Shown in pieces: positions 10,323-20,183 of a stretch of DNA of 64,000 bases. Each line of letters starts with the position of its first letter. Within the stretch, counting starts at the first letter, position 1. Position numbers and translations under genes: made by a program. The stretch spans positions 62,001 to 126,000 of the forward strand of contig NZ_JAKZKT010000002.1 in NCBI RefSeq assembly GCF_022808645.1. The letters run 5' to 3'. This stretch comes from Bacillus litorisediminis (GTDB lineage Bacteria; Bacillota; Bacilli; Bacillales; JC228). A model generated the notes under the pieces. It had not been told where the DNA came from. It made no database searches and was given only the letters and a program-made list of their open reading frames with translations.

Positions 10323-10635
10323 TATACAATAATTTAGAAATTACTCAACTTTGACAGGTCGTCCCAACCATGGCAGATTGGCGGCAAATCGACATAGGTT
10401 CCGTTATCTCTGACAAAATTCATCATGCAAAAGTCGAGTTTAATTATTCGGTTAAAGTGCAATGTTGTTTAATAGAATCAATTAATAAAAACAGCAAGAT
10501 TACATAATTCAGGTTTTATTTTACATATTCATTTTAAGGTTATAATCGAAAGTGTATACTTATAATAAGAGCAAACTAAAGGTTTAGAGAGAGCTAAACC
10601 TCTATAGTGAAAGCAAGAGAGGGGTTTATTTACGA
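10323..10635. other. rpsO-pnp gap: repeat copy and pnp leader
   Basis: No gene is seen. Positions 10388-10435 resemble the dispersed repeat family of 15770-16000 (CGACATAGGTTCCGTTATCT, then CTGACAAAAT). Two TATAAT boxes (10541, 10561) are -10 candidates for pnp, but neither has a good -35 at normal spacing. An 8-bp hairpin AGGTTTAG / CTAAACCT (10580-10601) sits in the pnp leader just before the ribosome site. Confidence 0.45.
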
Positions 10636-12753
10636 ATGGAACAAGAGAAACAAGTCTTTTCCATAGATTGGGCAGGTCGTAAATTGTCTGTTGAAATCGG
10701 ACAGTTGGCGAAGCAAGCCAATGGCGCAGTTCTTGTCCGATATGGAGATACAGGAGTTTTAAGTACAGCAACGGCTTCAAAAGAACCAAAGAATATGGAT
10801 TTCTTTCCGCTTACTGTGAATTATGAAGAGAGATTATATGCAGTCGGAAAAATTCCGGGAGGATTTATTAAACGGGAAGGCCGGCCAAGCGAGAAAGCGA
10901 TCCTGGCAAGCCGATTAATCGACCGTCCGATTCGTCCTTTATTTGCGGATGGATTCCGAAATGAAGTGCAAATTGTTAGTATCGTAATGAGTGTAGACCA
11001 GGATTGTTCATCTGAAATGGCAGCTATGTTTGGCTCTTCCCTGGCTCTAACCATCTCCGATATTCCATTTGAAGGTCCGATTGCCGGTGTCGTTGTCGGT
11101 CGGGTCGATAATCAATTTATCATCAATCCTACGGTAGAGCAGATGGAAAAAAGTGATATTAACCTGACTGTAGCCGGAACAAAAGACGCGATTAACATGG
11201 TTGAAGCGGGTGCAGACGAAGTTCCGGAAGACGTTATGCTTGAAGCTATTATGTTCGGACATGAGGAAATCAAGCGTTTAATTGCCTTCCAAGAAGAGAT
11301 TCAGGCCAAAGTCGGAAAAGAAAAAATGGAAGTTACACTTTATAAAGTGGATGAAGAGTTAGAGAAAAAAGTGCGTGCCATGTGTGAAACAGAAATGGTA
11401 CAAGCCGTACAGGTTGTTGAAAAACATGCACGTGAAGATGCGATTCAAGCTGTTAAAAATCGTGTAGTAGAACAATTTGAGGCAGAAGAAGCGGAAGAGG
11501 AAATAATCAAGCAGGTAAAAGAAATTCTGCAAAAAATCGTGAAATCAGAAGTACGACGCCTCATTACAGAAGAAAAAGTTCGTCCTGATGGCAGAAAGCT
11601 GGACGAAATTCGCCCGCTGTATTCTGAAGTTGGCTTGCTGCCTAGAACACATGGCTCTGGATTGTTTACGAGGGGTCAAACTCAAGCTTTAAGTATCTGT
11701 ACATTAGGTGCATTGGGCGATGTACAAGTCCTAGACGGTCTTGGCATCGAAGAATCGAAACGATTTATGCATCACTATAACTTCCCTCACTTCTCAGTTG
11801 GGGAAACAGGTCCAATCCGCGGTCCTGGCCGAAGAGAAATCGGTCATGGTGCACTTGGCGAGAGAGCGCTAGAGCCTGTTGTGCCGTCAGAAAAAGACTT
11901 CCCATATACGATCCGTCTTGTATCTGAAGTATTAGAGTCAAATGGATCTACATCTCAAGCTTCTATTTGTGCCAGTACATTAGCCATGATGGATGCGGGT
12001 GTGCCAATTAAAGCACCAGTAGCAGGGATTGCTATGGGACTTGTTAAATCAGGAGAACATTATTCGATATTAACGGATATTCAGGGAATGGAAGACCATC
12101 TCGGAGACATGGACTTTAAAGTAGCAGGAACAGAAAAAGGCATAACGGCCTTACAAATGGATATTAAAATCGAAGGTCTGTCCCGTGAAATACTAGAAGA
12201 AGCCCTTCAGCAAGCGAAAGCAGGCCGGATGCATATCTTGAAGTCTATGCTTGAAACCCTATCTGCACCAAGAGGGGAATTATCTCCGTACGCGCCAAAA
12301 ATCTTGCAGATGTCGATTAATCCTGATAAAATCCGTGATGTCATTGGACCAAGCGGTAAACAAATTAACAAGATTATCGAAGAAACTGGCGTAAAAATTG
12401 ATATTGAACAAGATGGTACAATCTTCATTGCGTCTGCGAACGAAGAAATGAACCAAAAAGCGAAAAAAATCATCGAAGATATTGTGAGAGAGGTAGAAGT
12501 TGGACAGCTTTATCTTGGTAAAGTAAAACGAATTGAAAAATTCGGTGCCTTTGTCGAAATCTTTAATGGTAAAGACGGATTGGTTCACATTTCAGAATTA
12601 GCTGAGGAAAGAGTGAAATCAGTTGAGGATGTCGTGAAGATTGGTGATGAAATCTTAGTGAAGGTTACGGAAATCGATAAACAAGGTAGAGTGAATCTAT
12701 CTAGAAAAGCTGTGCTTCGTGACCAAAAGGCTCAAGCAGAAAATCAAGCATAA
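10636..12753 (+). CDS. pnp: polyribonucleotide nucleotidyltransferase (PNPase)
   Basis: Phosphorolytic 3'-5' exoribonuclease of mRNA decay. 705 residues: two RNase PH-like cores (first about 10-225; second from [13 protein letters not shown], about 315-540, with [17 protein letters not shown]), a helical linker between, then a KH domain ([15 protein letters not shown]) and an S1 domain ([19 protein letters not shown]). ATG follows GAGAGGGG by 11 bases. In Bacilli it works with RNase Y and RNase J, both encoded in this window. Confidence 0.98.
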   Translation: MEQEKQVFSIDWAGRKLSVEIGQLAKQANGAVLVRYGDTGVLSTATASKEPKNMDFFPLTVNYEERLYAVGKIPGGFIKREGRPSEKAILASRLIDRPIRPLFADGFRNEVQIVSIVMSVDQDCSSEMAAMFGSSLALTISDIPFEGPIAGVVVGRVDNQFIINPTVEQMEKSDINLTVAGTKDAINMVEAGADEVPEDVMLEAIMFGHEEIKRLIAFQEEIQAKVGKEKMEVTLYKVDEELEKKVRAMCETEMVQAVQVVEKHAREDAIQAVKNRVVEQFEAEEAEEEIIKQVKEILQKIVKSEVRRLITEEKVRPDGRKLDEIRPLYSEVGLLPRTHGSGLFTRGQTQALSICTLGALGDVQVLDGLGIEESKRFMHHYNFPHFSVGETGPIRGPGRREIGHGALGERALEPVVPSEKDFPYTIRLVSEVLESNGSTSQASICASTLAMMDAGVPIKAPVAGIAMGLVKSGEHYSILTDIQGMEDHLGDMDFKVAGTEKGITALQMDIKIEGLSREILEEALQQAKAGRMHILKSMLETLSAPRGELSPYAPKILQMSINPDKIRDVIGPSGKQINKIIEETGVKIDIEQDGTIFIASANEEMNQKAKKIIEDIVREVEVGQLYLGKVKRIEKFGAFVEIFNGKDGLVHISELAEERVKSVEDVVKIGDEILVKVTEIDKQGRVNLSRKAVLRDQKAQAENQA

Positions 12754-12758
12754 GTGAA

Positions 12759-12787
12759 GGTCAGGGCATGAACCCTGATCTTTTTTA
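12759..12787 (+). terminator. terminator after pnp
   Basis: Stem GGTCAGGG / CCCTGATC with a CATGAA loop, then TTTTTT. Confidence 0.88.
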
Positions 12788-12900
12788 TACTCATTACATC
12801 ATATAATAAAGTTTTACAACACTTGATGAGTGAAGATTTGCATCGATTGTTCTACCTTGTCCCTCGAATTCATACTTTAATGATAAGGGGGAAGGTAAGC

Positions 12901-13878
12901 ATGAAACGATACGTTAAATGGCTTTTATGTTTGGTGATTGCTGCTTTATTGATCCAAAATCCATGGACTTCTCAATATGTCAGCAGCTTAAAGCAAGATT
13001 CTATTCCAGCCGGGAAAAACATGGAATTATATAATGAAATTCAAGATTATGCCCAATCTGTTTATATCCCGCCGAAAGATGCAAAGATTGATCGGGTTTG
13101 GAAAAAAACCCCCGGGTTAAACGGGCTTAAAGTCGATATTGATGCTTCCTACCGAAACATGAAAAAAGAAGGGAAGTTCATTGAAAATCAGCTAGTATAT
13201 GAGCAAGTCCCGCCATCCGTGCATCTTCGTGATCTGCCGGCTGAGCCTATCTATAAGGGTCATCCTGAGAAGCCCATGATCTCATTTCTTATTAATGTAG
13301 CGTGGGGAGAAGAATACTTATTAGATATTTTAGCAACATTAAAAAAGCATAATGTAAAAGCTACCTTTTTTTTAGAGGGCAGATGGGTGCAAAAAAATCC
13401 GGACCTTGCTAAAATGATAGCCGAAGGTCATCATGACATTGGGAATCATTCCTACAGCCATCCAGATTTAAAAACCCTTTCATCGGCAAAGACATATGAT
13501 GAATTAAAAAAGACGAATGAAATCATTGAGGCGACAACGGGGATTAAGCCTGTATGGTTTGCTCCGCCATCAGGTGCATTTCGCAAGGAAACGGTAGAAA
13601 TTGCGCACCAGCTTAACATGGAGACTATCATGTGGAGCGTTGATTCGATTGACTGGCAAAAGCCAACGAAAGAGGTATGGCTAGGTCGGGTTTTGCCTAA
13701 GCTTCATAACGGGGCTATGATTCTGATGCACCCTACAGCATCGACAAGAGATTCAATTGAAACATTGATAATAGAAGCCAAAAAAAGAGGATATCAAATC
13801 GGTACCGTCTCAAAATTATTAAGCGAAGAGCGAATCCTTTCAACCAAAGAGGAGCAGCGGCTTTCTGATCACCAATAA
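12901..13878 (+). CDS. ylxY: polysaccharide deacetylase-like protein YlxY (probably catalytically degenerate)
   Basis: 325-residue exported or membrane-anchored protein: an N-terminal hydrophobic segment (WLLCLVIAALLI, about 7-18), a spacer, then a NodB-type deacetylase domain. The metal/catalytic motif normally reading TFDDGP is NVAWGE here (about residue 132), so both aspartates are missing, while the HSYSHP motif (about 183) is kept. The same change is known to me from B. subtilis YlxY. ATG 12901 after GGGGGAAGG is preferred to a far upstream ATG that has no ribosome site. Transcribed with mlpA by spacing. Confidence 0.9.
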   Translation: MKRYVKWLLCLVIAALLIQNPWTSQYVSSLKQDSIPAGKNMELYNEIQDYAQSVYIPPKDAKIDRVWKKTPGLNGLKVDIDASYRNMKKEGKFIENQLVYEQVPPSVHLRDLPAEPIYKGHPEKPMISFLINVAWGEEYLLDILATLKKHNVKATFFLEGRWVQKNPDLAKMIAEGHHDIGNHSYSHPDLKTLSSAKTYDELKKTNEIIEATTGIKPVWFAPPSGAFRKETVEIAHQLNMETIMWSVDSIDWQKPTKEVWLGRVLPKLHNGAMILMHPTASTRDSIETLIIEAKKRGYQIGTVSKLLSEERILSTKEEQRLSDHQ

Positions 13879-13910
13879 GATACATATTCACAGCTAGAGG
13901 AGGACTTTAT

Positions 13911-15170
13911 TTGCTAACGAAATATACTTGTAAAAATGGAGTAAGAGTTGTACTAGAAAACATTCCGTCGGTTCGAAGTGTAGCGATCGGTGTTTGGATC
14001 GGAACTGGTTCACGAAATGAGTCTGCTGAAAACAATGGAATTTCTCACTTTTTAGAGCACATGTTCTTTAAAGGAACAAAAACGAGAACTGCCAGAGAAA
14101 TTGCTGAAAGCTTCGATTCAATCGGCGGACAAGTAAATGCCTTTACCTCAAAAGAGTATACTTGTTATTATGCTAAAGTACTGGATACACATGCCTCCTT
14201 TGCACTGGATGTGTTAGCCGATATGTTTTTTAACTCAACCTTTGAAGAGGGAGAGCTTCAAAAAGAGAAAAATGTCGTATATGAAGAAATTAAAATGTAT
14301 GAGGATACACCGGATGATATTGTTCATGATCTATTAAGCCAAGCGATTTACGGCAATCATCCTCTCGGTTACCCAATTCTTGGAACAGAAGAAACATTAA
14401 AAACCTTCAACGGCGATTCATTAAGAAACTATATGCAAGAACGCTATACGCCTGAGAATGTAGTGATTTCAATCGCCGGAAATATTTCAGATAGCTTTAT
14501 TAAAGAAGTAGAAAAATATTTCGGTGATTACCAAACTTCCATTTCCAGCAATGATAATGAAACACAGCCTTCCTTTCATCAGCAATTTTTTACAAGGAAA
14601 AAGGATGTAGAACAGGCTCATCTTTGCTTAGGATTTAACGGCTATCCGGTAGGTCATGAAAAAGTATACAGTTTAATTGTATTGAACAATATTTTAGGCG
14701 GAAGCATGAGCAGCCGTTTGTTCCAGGAAGTCCGGGAACAAAGAGGCTTAGCCTATTCAGTCTATTCCTATCACACCTCTTATAAGGACAGCGGCTCTGT
14801 TACGATTTATGGGGGTACCGGAGCTAAACAATTGGATTTATTATATGAAACCATTGATCAGACATTAAAACAATTAAAACAAGATGGTGTCACTGAAAAG
14901 GAATTGCACAACAGCAAGGAGCAACTCAAAGGAAATTTGATGCTAAGTTTAGAAAGCACCAATAGCCGCATGAGCCGAAACGGAAAAAATGAATTATTAC
15001 TAAAACGACATCGGACTTTAGATGAAATAACGGAGGAAATTGATTCGGTTACATTAGAAGATGTAGCCAGAGTCGCTAATGAAATCTTCCAGGAAGGTCA
15101 GCTATCCGTATCTCTGATTAGTCCGGAGGGCAAACTGCCTGCAGTTTTACAGGAAAAGGTCGAAATATGA
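13911..15170 (+). CDS. mlpA: M16 family zinc protease MlpA/YmxG
   Basis: Cytoplasmic metalloprotease of the insulinase/mitochondrial-processing family, 419 residues. The inverted zinc motif HFLEH (about 46-50) is intact, with the distal glutamate region EKNVVYEEIKMYEDTPDD; the second M16 half carries LGGSMSSRLFQEVREQRGLAYSVY. TTG start at 13911 stands 7 bases after AGAGGAGG. B. subtilis MlpA has been linked to control of extracellular protease genes; that role is inferred here. Confidence 0.95.
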   Translation: MLTKYTCKNGVRVVLENIPSVRSVAIGVWIGTGSRNESAENNGISHFLEHMFFKGTKTRTAREIAESFDSIGGQVNAFTSKEYTCYYAKVLDTHASFALDVLADMFFNSTFEEGELQKEKNVVYEEIKMYEDTPDDIVHDLLSQAIYGNHPLGYPILGTEETLKTFNGDSLRNYMQERYTPENVVISIAGNISDSFIKEVEKYFGDYQTSISSNDNETQPSFHQQFFTRKKDVEQAHLCLGFNGYPVGHEKVYSLIVLNNILGGSMSSRLFQEVREQRGLAYSVYSYHTSYKDSGSVTIYGGTGAKQLDLLYETIDQTLKQLKQDGVTEKELHNSKEQLKGNLMLSLESTNSRMSRNGKNELLLKRHRTLDEITEEIDSVTLEDVARVANEIFQEGQLSVSLISPEGKLPAVLQEKVEI

Positions 15171-15184
15171 GTTGAATGAAAAGG

Positions 15185-15221
15185 CCCGGTCCCTTGCATG
15201 GTGTGAGGGGTCGGGTTTTTT
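15185..15221 (+). terminator. terminator after mlpA
   Basis: 10-bp stem CCCGGTCCCT / AGGGGTCGGG with two G-U pairs, followed by TTTTTT. Confidence 0.8.
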
Positions 15222-15440
15222 GTTTTTGCGAAAGTATTAGTGCAAGTAGGCAATCGCCTGCGCACTAGCCCTAAGATTTAGCAAAAATAGAAGGCAATCG
15301 TGCAACTTTATAAAATGTGGGGAAAGCACTGTAAAACCATTTCCACGTAAAACTTTATTAAAATTCAAAAGTTTCATTCTAAAAGCTCGCCTTTATCTAT
15401 ACATATGAATAAGGACAAACTTCTGAAGGGAGCTTGAATG

Positions 15441-15704
15441 ATGAGATTAAGTGAACTGAGTGGAAAAGAAATCGTCGACGTCAAGAAAGCGGAGAGATTA
15501 GGAGTCCTTGGTCAAACCGATTTAGAAATTAATGAAAAAGGCCAAATTTTAGCGTTGCTGATCCCTACAGGTAAATGGTTCGGATTTAAGCGTCAGGGGG
15601 GAGAAATCCGTGTTCCTTGGAAGCATATTAAAAAAATTGGAAGCGACATGATTATTATCGATATTCCGGATGAAACGGAAGAGGCATTCGAAGAAACTGT
15701 ATAA
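15441..15704 (+). CDS. ymxH: PRC-barrel sporulation-associated protein YmxH (YlmC family)
   Basis: 87-residue single-domain PRC-barrel protein: MRLSELSGKEIVDV, ERLGVLGQTDLEI, GGEIRVPWKHIKKIGSDMII. The family is restricted to spore formers and sits just before the dipicolinate operon; its molecular role is not established. The second of two adjacent ATGs (15441) is chosen because it is 8 bases from AAGGGAG and fits the family start. Confidence 0.92.
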   Translation: MRLSELSGKEIVDVKKAERLGVLGQTDLEINEKGQILALLIPTGKWFGFKRQGGEIRVPWKHIKKIGSDMIIIDIPDETEEAFEETV

Positions 15705-15705
15705 A

Positions 15706-15727
15706 AACCGCAGCCATGCGGTTTTTT
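15706..15727 (+). terminator. terminator after ymxH
   Basis: Stem AACCGCA / TGCGGTT and TTTTTT; separates ymxH from dpaA. Confidence 0.85.
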
Positions 15728-15769
15728 ATTTTTTTACTTTCACACGCCTCATTAATATAATAGGGTTCT

Positions 15770-16000
15770 CCATAAGGATAGATGATTGCATGATTATTAC
15801 AGCCATACGTTTCGCTATCTGTGACAAAATAGGGAAAATCCTGGTCTAAACGGACATACGTTCCGTTAATAGCGTAAATATATACGATTTTCCCATAATT
15901 TTCGGCAAATAACGAATCGTATGTCCGATTGGGTGTCATAAAAAGGAGTTTTGGCAAGAATAACGGATCATATGTCCGGAATGAACATCCATAAGCTTGA
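15770..16000. repeat. degenerate intergenic repeats, ymxH-dpaA gap
   Basis: The 430-base gap between ymxH and dpaA holds three or four degenerate copies of a unit centred on GGACATACGTTCCGTTAAT (15850-15870, 15905-15925 and 15960-15980, the last two with the core inverted), plus a CTGTGACAAAATAGGGAAAA part at 15818-15838. The unit recurs once near 10388-10435. A minus-strand open frame across it is an effect of the repeats. Confidence 0.55.
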
Positions 16001-16069
16001 AATTCCTCCTCCCTCCCAAACCATCGCCTCCACCCAATCATCTTCATAATTCTTCTAGATTTCTTTCTC

Positions 16070-16097
16070 ACCGAACAGGGCATCTGCTCATAAACTG
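16070..16097 (+). promoter_or_regulatory. candidate sigma-K promoter of dpaAB
   Basis: AC (16070-16071), 17 bases, then CATAAACTG (16089-16097), one base off the sigma-K pattern AC-N16/17-CATANNNTA. The B. subtilis dipicolinate operon is sigma-K dependent, which is why the site was looked for. Confidence 0.33.
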
Positions 16098-16160
16098 ATG
16101 AAGGAGTAAGGTTTTGGATGAATGAGAAATGCCCTGAAACCAAAAGAAGGTGATAGTGAC

Positions 16161-17054
16161 ATGCTGACAGGAATGCACGTAGCTGTCATTGGCGGAGATG
16201 CCAGACAGCTTGAAATCATTAAGATGCTGATTGAACAAGATGCAAAAATTACACTGATAGGCTTTGAACAATTAGATCATGCATTTACAGGTGCTGCAAA
16301 AGAGAAAATTACTGAAGCGGATTTTAGTGATCTGGATGCAATTATACTGCCTGTAGCAGGGACCAATAATGAAGGCCAGGTAGATACGATTTTTTCAAAT
16401 GAAAAGGTAGTACTTACAGAGGAACTATTAAAACAAACTCCAGAACATTGCGCAATTTATTCTGGGATCAGCAATCCTTATTTAGACAAAATGACTTCAG
16501 GTGCAAAACGAAAACTGGTTAAATTATTTGCGCGTGATGATGTAGCCATCTACAATTCGATTCCAACCGTGGAGGGAACCATTATGATGGCAATCCAGCA
16601 CACTGATTTTACGATTCATGGATCCAATGTGATTGTACTGGGTCTGGGAAGAGTCGGAATGAGTGTTGCGCGAGCATTTGCAAGTTTGGGCGCCAAGGTT
16701 AAAGTAGGAGCCCGTAAGTCAGAACATATTGCCCGAATTTCTGAGATGGGTCTGACGCCTTTTCACTTAGATGATTTTGATTCAGTTGTAAGAGATGTAG
16801 ACATTTGCATTAATACGATTCCTGCTTTAATCGTAAAAGCGTCTGTTATCTCGAGAATGCCTTCTCACACACTAATTATTGATATAGCTTCCAAACCAGG
16901 AGGAACTGACTTCAGATACGCTGAAAAACGCGGGATAAAAGCTCTTCTGGCTCCAAGTTTACCAGGAATTGTCGCCCCCAAGACAGCAGGTCAAATATTA
17001 GCTGGGGTCCTTTCTCAGCTTTTAGAACAGGATTTAAAAAGTAGAAAGGGGTAG
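16161..17054 (+). CDS. dpaA: dipicolinate synthase subunit A
   Basis: Together with DpaB converts the lysine-pathway intermediate dihydrodipicolinate (as hydroxy-tetrahydrodipicolinate) to dipicolinic acid in the mother cell. 297 residues, the B. subtilis SpoVFA length. Shows an N-terminal IAVIGGD-like nucleotide fold (VAVIGGDARQLE) and a second Rossmann motif VLGLGRVGMS (about 156-165). ATG 16161 follows AGAAGGTG. The operon continues through dpaB and lies beside asd-dapG-dapA, which supply the precursor. Confidence 0.97.
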   Translation: MLTGMHVAVIGGDARQLEIIKMLIEQDAKITLIGFEQLDHAFTGAAKEKITEADFSDLDAIILPVAGTNNEGQVDTIFSNEKVVLTEELLKQTPEHCAIYSGISNPYLDKMTSGAKRKLVKLFARDDVAIYNSIPTVEGTIMMAIQHTDFTIHGSNVIVLGLGRVGMSVARAFASLGAKVKVGARKSEHIARISEMGLTPFHLDDFDSVVRDVDICINTIPALIVKASVISRMPSHTLIIDIASKPGGTDFRYAEKRGIKALLAPSLPGIVAPKTAGQILAGVLSQLLEQDLKSRKG

Positions 17055-17062
17055 AACGGTTT

Positions 17063-17665
17063 ATGAGTTTGAAAGGAAAAAGAATTGGATTCGGAATCAC
17101 GGGTTCACATTGTACGTATGAGGAGGTTTTTCCTGAAATAGAAGGTCTGGTGAATGAGGGAGCTGAAGTCGTTCCCGTTGTCTCCTTCACCGTTAAAAGC
17201 ACCAATACACGTTTTGGCGAAGGGGCTGAATGGATCCGCAAAATTGAAGAGGTGACGGGAAGAGAAGTGATTGATTCGATTGTCAAGGCAGAGCCGCTTG
17301 GACCGAAAGAACCGCTTGATTGTATGGTGATTGCCCCATTAACGGGTAACTCGATGAGTAAGCTGGCCAATGCATTAACCGATTCACCGCCGCTGATGGC
17401 TGCTAAAGCGACGCTGCGAAACTATCGCCCGGTTGTGCTAGGAATTTCAACAAACGATGCGTTAGGTTTAAATGGTGTAAATTTAATGAAGCTGATGGCT
17501 GCAAAGGATATATATTTTATTCCATTTGGCCAGGATGATCCATTTAATAAGCCGAAGTCGATGGTGGCAGATATGACATTATTAAAAGATACGGTCTTAG
17601 CAGCCCTTGAAGGCAAGCAATTCCAGCCTGTTTTAAGAGAAAGATATAAAAAGCAAGGAATATAA
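17063..17665 (+). CDS. dpaB: dipicolinate synthase subunit B
   Basis: Flavoprotein-like subunit of 200 residues, family of flavin-dependent decarboxylases (GITGSHCTYEEV; APLTGNSMSKLANALTDSP). Eight bases after dpaA; same operon. Acts with DpaA in the mother cell, its product being pumped to the forespore. Confidence 0.97.
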   Translation: MSLKGKRIGFGITGSHCTYEEVFPEIEGLVNEGAEVVPVVSFTVKSTNTRFGEGAEWIRKIEEVTGREVIDSIVKAEPLGPKEPLDCMVIAPLTGNSMSKLANALTDSPPLMAAKATLRNYRPVVLGISTNDALGLNGVNLMKLMAAKDIYFIPFGQDDPFNKPKSMVADMTLLKDTVLAALEGKQFQPVLRERYKKQGI

Positions 17666-17721
17666 ACAAAACCCCCTTTCTTTTCTTAAAAAATGGTGAT
17701 ATAGTATTTTAATTCAATCGA

Positions 17722-17749
17722 TTGTATCAGTCATAGAATATGATAAAAT
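17722..17749 (+). promoter_or_regulatory. candidate asd promoter
   Basis: TTGTAT, 16-bp spacer, TAAAAT with an extended TG element (TGATAAAAT). It lies in the 115-base dpaB-asd gap; no riboswitch-like fold was seen there. Confidence 0.5.
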
Positions 17750-17780
17750 AAGGATAATCACAAATGAAAGGGAGTCACCT

Positions 17781-18839
17781 ATGGAGAGAAATACCGGATA
17801 CCACGTTGCAGTAGTAGGAGCAACGGGTGCAGTTGGAGAACAAATGCTCAAAACGTTAGAAGCATTAGAATTTCCTATAAGTCAATTAACCTTACTTTCT
17901 TCTGCCCGTTCTGCCGGCAAGAAGATTACTTTTAAGGATCAAGAATATACGGTTCAAGAAGCAAAGCCTGAAAGCTTTGAAGGTATAGATATTGCCCTGT
18001 TTAGCGCAGGCGGGAGTGTCTCAAAACTATTAGCTCCTGAAGCCGTTAAGCGCGGGGCGGTAGTGGTTGATAACACAAGCGCATTCAGAATGGATCCGAA
18101 TGTGCCGCTTGTTGTTCCCGAAGTAAATGAAAAAGACTTGCACGATCACCAAGGGATTATCGCTAATCCAAACTGTTCTACGATTCAAATGGTGGTAGCG
18201 CTTGAGCCTATCAGAAAAGCGTTTGGCTTGAAAAAAGTCGTAGTCTCGACGTACCAAGCTGTATCTGGTGCTGGTCATATGGCAATCGAAGAATTGAAGA
18301 CTCAAGCAGAAGCAATGCTAAAGGGAGAAACGGCTGAACCAAAAATTCTCCCAGTAAAAGGGGATAAAAAGCATTATCCGATCGCCTTTAATGCGATTCC
18401 GCAAATTGATGTCTTCCAGGAAAATGGTTTTACCTATGAAGAAATGAAAATGATCAATGAAACGAAAAAGATTATGCATATGCCTGAATTAAAAGTAGCT
18501 GCTACATGTGTTCGATTGCCAGTAGTTGCCGGACACTCTGAATCTGTTTATATCGAAGTTGAAAAAGACGGGGTCACAACAGACGAAATCAGAACCTTAC
18601 TAAGTCAAGCGGATGGTGTAACATTAGAGGACAATCCTGAAGAACAAATTTACCCAATGCCTTTATTCGCCGAAGGAAAACCGGATGTGTTTGTCGGAAG
18701 AATTAGAAAAGATTTGGATGAAGACCGCGGTTTCCACTTATGGGTTGTGTCTGATAACCTCCTCAAAGGGGCGGCATGGAATTCTGTTCAGATTGCATGG
18801 TCTCTAGTGAAACAAGATTTGTTAACAAGAAAAAACTAG
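17781..18839 (+). CDS. asd: aspartate-semialdehyde dehydrogenase
   Basis: NADPH-dependent reduction of aspartyl phosphate to aspartate semialdehyde, the branch point to lysine, threonine and methionine. 352 residues. GATGAVGE nucleotide motif at the N-terminus and the active-site Cys in NPNCSTIQ (Cys132). First gene of asd-dapG-dapA. The ribosome site AAAGGGAG precedes ATG 17781. Confidence 0.97.
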   Translation: MERNTGYHVAVVGATGAVGEQMLKTLEALEFPISQLTLLSSARSAGKKITFKDQEYTVQEAKPESFEGIDIALFSAGGSVSKLLAPEAVKRGAVVVDNTSAFRMDPNVPLVVPEVNEKDLHDHQGIIANPNCSTIQMVVALEPIRKAFGLKKVVVSTYQAVSGAGHMAIEELKTQAEAMLKGETAEPKILPVKGDKKHYPIAFNAIPQIDVFQENGFTYEEMKMINETKKIMHMPELKVAATCVRLPVVAGHSESVYIEVEKDGVTTDEIRTLLSQADGVTLEDNPEEQIYPMPLFAEGKPDVFVGRIRKDLDEDRGFHLWVVSDNLLKGAAWNSVQIAWSLVKQDLLTRKN

Positions 18840-18911
18840 AACAGTAAAATGTATAAAGTAAATAATATGTCTGCCAAGATAGACTGTTCACAACATAATT
18901 GGGGTGGAAGT

Positions 18912-20168
18912 ATGAAAATCGTTGTACAAAAATTTGGTGGTACTTCGGTGAAAAATGAAGAAGGGCGTTCGTATGCGATCTCTCATATTAAAGATGCGAT
19001 AAAAGATGGGTACAAAGTAGTCGCTGTTGTTTCCGCTATGGGAAGACAGGGAGATCCGTATTCGACTGATTCTTTATTATCGTTAATAAATGGCGCCAAA
19101 ACTCATGTAAGCAAAAGAGAACAAGATTTGCTTTTATCCTGCGGAGAGCTGATTTCAAGCATTGTTTTTTCAAACGAATGTCAGAAAAGCGGGCTAAAGG
19201 CCATCAGTTTAACCGGTGCTCAGGCTGGATTTAGAACCAACGAAGAGCACACAGCTGCAAGAATTATAGAGATGAGATGTGATCGCTTATTATCAGAATT
19301 AGCGAAACATGATGTTGTAATTGTGGCCGGGTTCCAAGGTGCAACAAAAAGCGGTGAAATCACAACGATTGGCCGTGGCGGCAGCGATACATCGGCTGCA
19401 GCACTAGGGGCCGCTTTAAATGCAGAATGGATTGATATCTTTACAGATGTGGAAGGCGTCATGACAGCAGATCCAAGAATTGCTGAAAAAGCGCGCCCAT
19501 TGTCTGTTGTGACTTATAATGAAATTTGCAATATGGCTTATCAGGGTGCCAAAGTGATTCACCCGAGAGCCGTAGAAATTGCCATGCAGGCAAAAATTCC
19601 AATTCGGATTCGTTCCACTTATTCGAAAGGACCGGGAACTCTTGTCACAACGATCAATCGCGGAAATCGCGGCAGTGATGTGAAGGAAAAGCCAGTTACC
19701 GGTATTGCTCATCTGGCTCCAGTGACACAAATTAAGGTTAGAGCCAAAAAGGCAGAATATGATCTTCAGGCTAAAGTCTTTAAAGCTATGGCAATGGAAC
19801 AGATTAGTGTAGATTTAATCAATATCTCTCCAAACGGAGTCGTCTATACAGTTTTAGATAGTGTGACAGAAAAGGCACTTCATACCCTAAGATCTATTGG
19901 TCTTGATCCGCAATATGAAACTGGATGTGCCAAGGTCTCAGTTGTCGGAGCGGGAATGACAGGTGTGCCCGGGGTTACGGCTAAAATTGTTTCGGCACTT
20001 ACGGATAAAGGGATTCGAATTCTCCAATCAGCTGACAGTCATACGACGATTTGGGTACTTGTTAAAGAAAGCGATCTAAAGACAGCTGTAAACGCACTGC
20101 ACGATGCTTTTGAACTTGAAAAAGAAACAGCTGATATTCGGGCATTGCATTTTTTGCAAAAACCATAA
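18912..20168 (+). CDS. dapG: aspartokinase I
   Basis: Phosphorylates aspartate, the first step of the lysine/diaminopimelate pathway. 418 residues: kinase domain with KFGGTSVK at residues 7-14 and GRGGSDTSAAAL, then two ACT domains (VYTVLDS and the CAKVSVVGAGM region). B. subtilis DapG is the diaminopimelate-inhibited isozyme; that property is inferred from orthology and position. ATG 18912 after GGGGTGG is chosen; an upstream in-frame ATG at 18849 lacks a ribosome site. Confidence 0.95.
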   Translation: MKIVVQKFGGTSVKNEEGRSYAISHIKDAIKDGYKVVAVVSAMGRQGDPYSTDSLLSLINGAKTHVSKREQDLLLSCGELISSIVFSNECQKSGLKAISLTGAQAGFRTNEEHTAARIIEMRCDRLLSELAKHDVVIVAGFQGATKSGEITTIGRGGSDTSAAALGAALNAEWIDIFTDVEGVMTADPRIAEKARPLSVVTYNEICNMAYQGAKVIHPRAVEIAMQAKIPIRIRSTYSKGPGTLVTTINRGNRGSDVKEKPVTGIAHLAPVTQIKVRAKKAEYDLQAKVFKAMAMEQISVDLINISPNGVVYTVLDSVTEKALHTLRSIGLDPQYETGCAKVSVVGAGMTGVPGVTAKIVSALTDKGIRILQSADSHTTIWVLVKESDLKTAVNALHDAFELEKETADIRALHFLQKP

Positions 20169-20183
20169 TGAGGAAGTGATTGG

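Noticed and set aside
15655-16143. 162-codon minus-strand open frame in the ymxH-dpaA gap
   Set aside because: It covers the ymxH 3' end, terminator and degenerate repeats; no ribosome site and no family resemblance.
18849-18911. Upstream start of dapG
   Set aside because: No ribosome site; the extra residues do not resemble aspartokinases.
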